Shown here piece after piece: positions 59,501 through 64,000 of a DNA stretch of 64,000 nucleotides. A program made the translations under genes and the position numbers. Where the stretch lies: assembly GCA_033063855.1 (NCBI GenBank), contig CP093830.1:15934854-15998853 (forward strand). Reading direction: 5' to 3'. The first letter of the stretch is position 1. Each line of letters opens with the position of its first letter. The notes below the pieces were generated by a model that did no database searches, had not been told where the DNA came from, and saw only the letters and a program-made list of their open reading frames with translations. The DNA is from Smittia aterrima (Eukaryota; Arthropoda; Insecta; Diptera; Chironomidae).

Positions 59501-62500
59501 GTCAAAGCTACTTTAATGACACTGCAAAGTATAGCAAATTTAGCGTCGTGCGGGTTCTTATTTGGTGGATTTTGCATTCGATTCATGGTTCTCTTTACGA
59601 ACTTTTATGCGAAAATCTTCTAATTAAGTGTCATCTCATGAATTTCAAGGAGCTAATTAAACTTTTTTCTTCGCATAAATTCTGTTTTATCGTTTGATTT
59701 GCGTCATGTTCTCCTGCGACGACTTCTTTTTAAAAGGAGAAGAGACAAAAAAAATAATCGATGAAAGCTGAAAACGTAGAGCAAGAAAAAGCGAAACTAA
59801 TTGAGAAAATTAAGAAAATTACGCTAATTGAATTATCCGAAAAACTTTACATTAACTCTTCAAATTCTTGAAGAGATCATCATTTTCATGTTTTTAATTG
59901 CGAAAACCTTTTCTAAGAGCTTTTAGAAGAAGTTAAAACCAAGGAAAATTGAAACTTTTTGCCTTTTCAGATTAAAGCAAGAAAAAGGATGAAAAGTTTA
60001 AAGAGAAAAGGAAGTTCCTAGATATTTTTTTCTTCCACTTTTTGCTCATCCCAAGTTTAACAAGAACGTCGAAGCAGTTATGTGGAAACTTGACTGTATC
60101 TTCCAACATTCCAGATGATTAGGCAAGCTCAGTTGTTCATAGTGTTTGGTGATTTTCTCTCTTACTCAGTCTCTGTTACTCCTAAACAAATATTTTCTCT
60201 TATTTTATGTTTTCTTTAAAGTTTTCGAACAATGATTTTCCAAATCAATAGAATTGCATTGAGCTGCTCTCAACAGGTTTTGTGTTGTCGAGATTGACGT
60301 CGATGATAAGGATAAGAGAAATCAAATTTGTGGAGATAAGAACATGAGAAGATGAATTATGCACAGATGTCAATGCATTGAGCTTATCTTCATAGCTTTT
60401 GTTCTCAATCTAAACTTCTTTTAACGCAAGATAAGTTTACTTATTGAGCGACAAAAAAAAATTTCTTTCAGATAGTTTTTCTTCTTAAGTGTTTACATCC
60501 CATCTCCTCGCATCTTCGACTATGAAATATCGTTATGGATATGAAGGGCTTGAGAGAAAGTGTCAATGAGGATTTGTGAGCCAATATAAATTCATGACGC
60601 AGCGCCTTGTGCTTTTGATGACGAACGCTCAACACAGAAGGTCTTCATTAAGATAAACTGTAAGGCTTCTTCCTCATCAAACTTAACGTCGTTCGAGCTA
60701 TACAAACATCGATGAAAGATATTTCTCTGAAAGCTTTGCCCTTACAAACCTTTGATTCATGTTTAACGTTGAAAATCTTTTTGGTGGCTTCACTCTTCGG
60801 TTCCCCGGCAACTTTTTATGCGCGAATCAATATTTTCTCCGACAGTTTGGACAAGTAAATTCGTTCGGACTAAAATGATTTTTTTTTTCAATTTCCGGTC
60901 TTGCTTCTTCTCTCTCTCTCGTTTCAATAAACGTGTGTTCCATCAATTTTCCGCAGAGCTTTCAAACGTCAAGACAAAAACTTGGCAAGGGAGACCAGAC
61001 TTTGTGTAAATGTCGTCGTGCTGTGTGAAAGCATTTTCAATTTGCGAGGGTTGAACTTTTTCGGAATTTTCCGCCAACATTGATTCTTTTACTTTCTCGT
61101 CTATTTGCTAACCGTTCGATGATTAAAAGCTTTTGAAAGAAATGTAAAATCAATCGCTTCAAATTCTCAGGTTTTTATTTAGACATCAAAGCGTTTCAAC
61201 CTTTTCCCTGCTTCTCAGTGAGTGAAAGATAGTTCAATTACGATAACTAGTAGTTTACTTAAGGATCTTTTTTCTTTCTACGAAAAGAGATTGAATAAAA
61301 ACATTTGACATTTTTTTTCTCATCGGTTTCTATTTGCTTTGTATTCCACATAAAGTCACTCAGCACTTGAGTGCATCTCACTTTACAGAAAATCTTGAGC
61401 AGTCAAGAAATTGTTTGCAATCAATTTTCTTAAGCAAATACGCAATTTGATATCATAATGGATCTTGCCACTGCTGCGGGAATAGACACCACCGATAAAT
61501 TTTGTTTTAGGGGGGAAGCCAGCAGTAAAAGGCACATCAATCATCCTCGCCAGAGACACAAACAACCGATCTAACTCTGCTTTCAACCTAGCGTGAACTT
61601 TTGCGTGGAGTGAGTTTCCTTTTCACTTTCCTCTGTAATTTAGCTTATCCATAAATTCTTGTTTTCCAATAGAAAAACTTGGAAACTTCAACGATTAAAG
61701 GTTTTTTTTTGGGTCGATCAATAACTTCGTCGGACAACTCTCCCTCTCTTCGCCTACCATGAAATCATAATTTGATTGAACTCGCGTAAGGAGTGGCAAG
61801 CTTTTCATTGCGGAAAATTCTTAAATTACAATTTGAACTTTTTTGTTTGCCTGAAAAATAATTTTCTGAAATCAAGCTAGGTACTTCTTATTTCTGGTTG
61901 GAAAAACTCGATCTCAAAGCTCGCTTCTGTTTCTGCTTGGAATTCAGTTAAAAATTGACCGTTTCTGCAGTTGAATTCTTTAGTGAACTAGCCACTTGAA
62001 TCATTTTTTTCCCTTCTCGTGAAATTTGAAATCATTTTTCACTTCTAGTGGATCCATGTGGTAGCGTTTTATAGTTGTGCAATAATTCTATTGAATGAGT
62101 TCTTCGGCTGCTTGAACGTCCTTTATAATTCCATTAACGAGGGGTTGAAGACTCAAAAACACTCAAGAATGAAAATAATCGCCATGGAAAATCCTACTTT
62201 GGTCGTCCCTCTGCTGCGACTCTCTCCCGCGTGTACGCAATTTAATTTATTCTGTCGTTCCCTCGCTCGCAAAATCGTTTCTTAAATGCTGTGATTATTG
62301 TTATTATGATGTTTTATTTTCCAACATGATTTCATTTCAGATTTCACCCTCCGAACGTGCGAGATGAAATTTTACTCAAGTGCGTCGATGTCGTATTTAC
62401 ATTTTTATTTCGCGTAGGGAATTCAATTGCATCAAAGTTTTATGTTCCGAAGGAGTTTAGTGATCTGTGACGCATCAGCTACGCTTGTCAATCTTGTTTA

Positions 62501-64000
62501 ACGTCTCACTCACTCTTACCTCTTATTCGAAGTTGTTATCACCCAATTAGTAAGCATCAAGTTGTTGTCGGTTAGATCGAAATAATCACAAGACTTGCTC
62601 AATAAATTTCGCACAACACGGAGGTAGATCTCCGCGCTGTCGCTTTATATTCGTAAAAGTTGAGAACAGTTCACACTGTTTTAGTGCAGTTTTTTGTTCT
62701 GAAAATTTAATAATGGTCTCAGATTACATCGAAGAAAGAGAAGACAAAAAATTGTTTGGTGTTCGTATTTATTGAAGCGAATTTCTTTAAACCTCGCGTC
62801 AGTTTGAATTAAGACGAGAATGTTCAGCTAATTGAATGTAAAATGGTTGGAATTTAATCAGGTTGAATAATAAACTTGACAGTTAAATGCAAAGTACTTA
62901 GCAGATGAAGTCCAAAGCATCGAGCGTGCTCAACATTGAGTTACTTAAATAATTTTCTCTCTTGCGCCGTCATTATTCTCACATTTAATTTCAAGCTCTA
63001 ATACATTTGCTTTACTAAAACCTTATGACGGATGAAAGAATCTGAGATGACAAAGAGCAAAGAGCGGCAAAAATGCACCGGAGTTGAATTAATGACCAGC
63101 AGCGAAAACAGCCACTGAACAAAAAAATCTCAAATTTCATTTCGGACCAAGAGAATAATGAAAACCTGCATTCGCATCGCATCGTGGATGATGTGTCACT
63201 GAATATCGTCAGAAACACTTTCATTTTGAGTCTCGCAAAGTGCACAGGTTTGTCTCAAAAGGGAGGGAAGAGACAAAATAGTCGTTTTCGTCGTCATTTC
63301 ATTTCATTCATTTCCTTTTAGCTCGCTCGAAAAAATCTTTTGAAGTTTTGCATTGTTTAAGAGGAGAAGCTTCGAATAAAAGCAAATAACTCAAGGAAGA
63401 TTTCGCTTTTGGTCTTCCAGACATATTTCTTTTTTTTATTTAAAACTCGTTAAAGAAGACTCAGAACTTTGGTGTCTTTCCTTTCAATAAAACTTATCTA
63501 ATCAAACAAGTTCTCGTGTGGTCTTGAAAACTTTCGTTTAACACGTTCGGGTGTGAATGTTTTAGTTTGACGACAACAACGACGTCGACTAGTGAGGTCG
63601 GCTCTGATCCGAACTGGGATAGGTTGAAATTTATGACTTAATTGGCTTTTTTCTGTCGCCAGATAATTTTAACATCAAAAAAAATAAAAATAAAATAAAA
63701 GCGGGCCTAAACGACCCCAATCATGAATCATGAGGCGGCAGCGGCAACAGGTTGTTAGTATCCACACATAAAATAAACACAGAAAAATGCGCCGAGGACA
63801 TTTTAAAGAGAGTAAAATTCTTCAGTGTCATCTGCAGAAGATGGACGTGTTGTTTTTATTACTTACTTCTCCTTACCTTTTTAACGTCATCATCAATTTT
63901 TATGCCTTTTTCACTCTTGCTTCGCTGGAGCGACATGACGACAACATGTTTCGCCGCATAAAATTGTGTCTGAAATCGTAAGAAGATTAACAAGGTATAT
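56559..64000. other. Gene-free right end
   Basis: 7.4 kb of AT-rich DNA contains only short, compositionally unremarkable open frames. It starts with the lipase promoter. The rest could be intergenic or an intron/regulatory domain of a gene beyond the window. No domain, RNA gene or mobile element was recognised. Confidence 0.5.

Noticed and set aside
61383..61586. 67 aa minus-strand frame with a reasonable-looking composition
   Set aside because: No family recognised, no neighbours or polyadenylation signal; could be chance in AT-rich DNA.
1..64000. tRNA, rRNA, known microRNA, CRISPR or intact transposon
   Set aside because: None recognised by eye on either strand; covariance-model and repeat-library searches were not available.

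Overview
This window is eukaryotic nuclear DNA from an insect, most likely a nematoceran (lower) dipteran; a chironomid-like midge is a reasonable guess, made from style rather than a database match. The evidence is AT-rich sequence, short GT-AG introns (mostly 50-70 bp), AATAAA polyadenylation signals, and insect developmental genes including twist, Asx and fax. There is no bacterial or viral organisation, and I saw no tRNA, rRNA, CRISPR array or intact transposon.

Layout from left to right. twist (+, 1219-2771) is the mesoderm bHLH regulator, with a cluster of Dorsal/NF-kB-like sites upstream. A muscle synaptopodin-2-like gene (-, 12034-6183, 12-13 exons) has a cassette exon and an apparent internal alternative first exon. 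A 6 kb stretch follows that holds one candidate small membrane peptide gene (-, 16118-15930). Next is a large Thr-rich secreted mucin-like gene (+, 18068-27476) with an alternative early 3' end. Nup107 (-, 30366-27751) converges on the mucin gene and shares a 266 bp divergent promoter with an unusual protein carrying five helix-turn-helix repeats (+, 30633-32338). That gene converges on Additional sex combs (Asx, -, 35836-32536). After a decayed BTB-type pseudogene (about 36625-36987) and a long AT-rich stretch come mex-3 (-, 46139-41296), fax (-, 50288-48090), a SMYD3-like MYND/SET gene (-, 53317-51664) and a pancreatic-lipase-family gene (-, 56558-54495). The last 7.4 kb has no gene that I can support.

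The genes do not form one pathway. Several are early developmental or chromatin regulators (twist, Asx, mex-3, SMYD3-like). The others are housekeeping (Nup107), muscle (synaptopodin-like), axonal (fax), extracellular (mucin) and digestive or secreted (lipase). Exon structures were built by hand from splice signals and checked for phase and sum of exon lengths.

The observations most worth a second look are the five-HTH-repeat protein, two lipase introns that look like copies of each other (introner-like), the candidate small membrane peptide gene, the alternative transcripts of the synaptopodin-like and mucin genes, and the near-overlapping polyadenylation signals of convergent genes.
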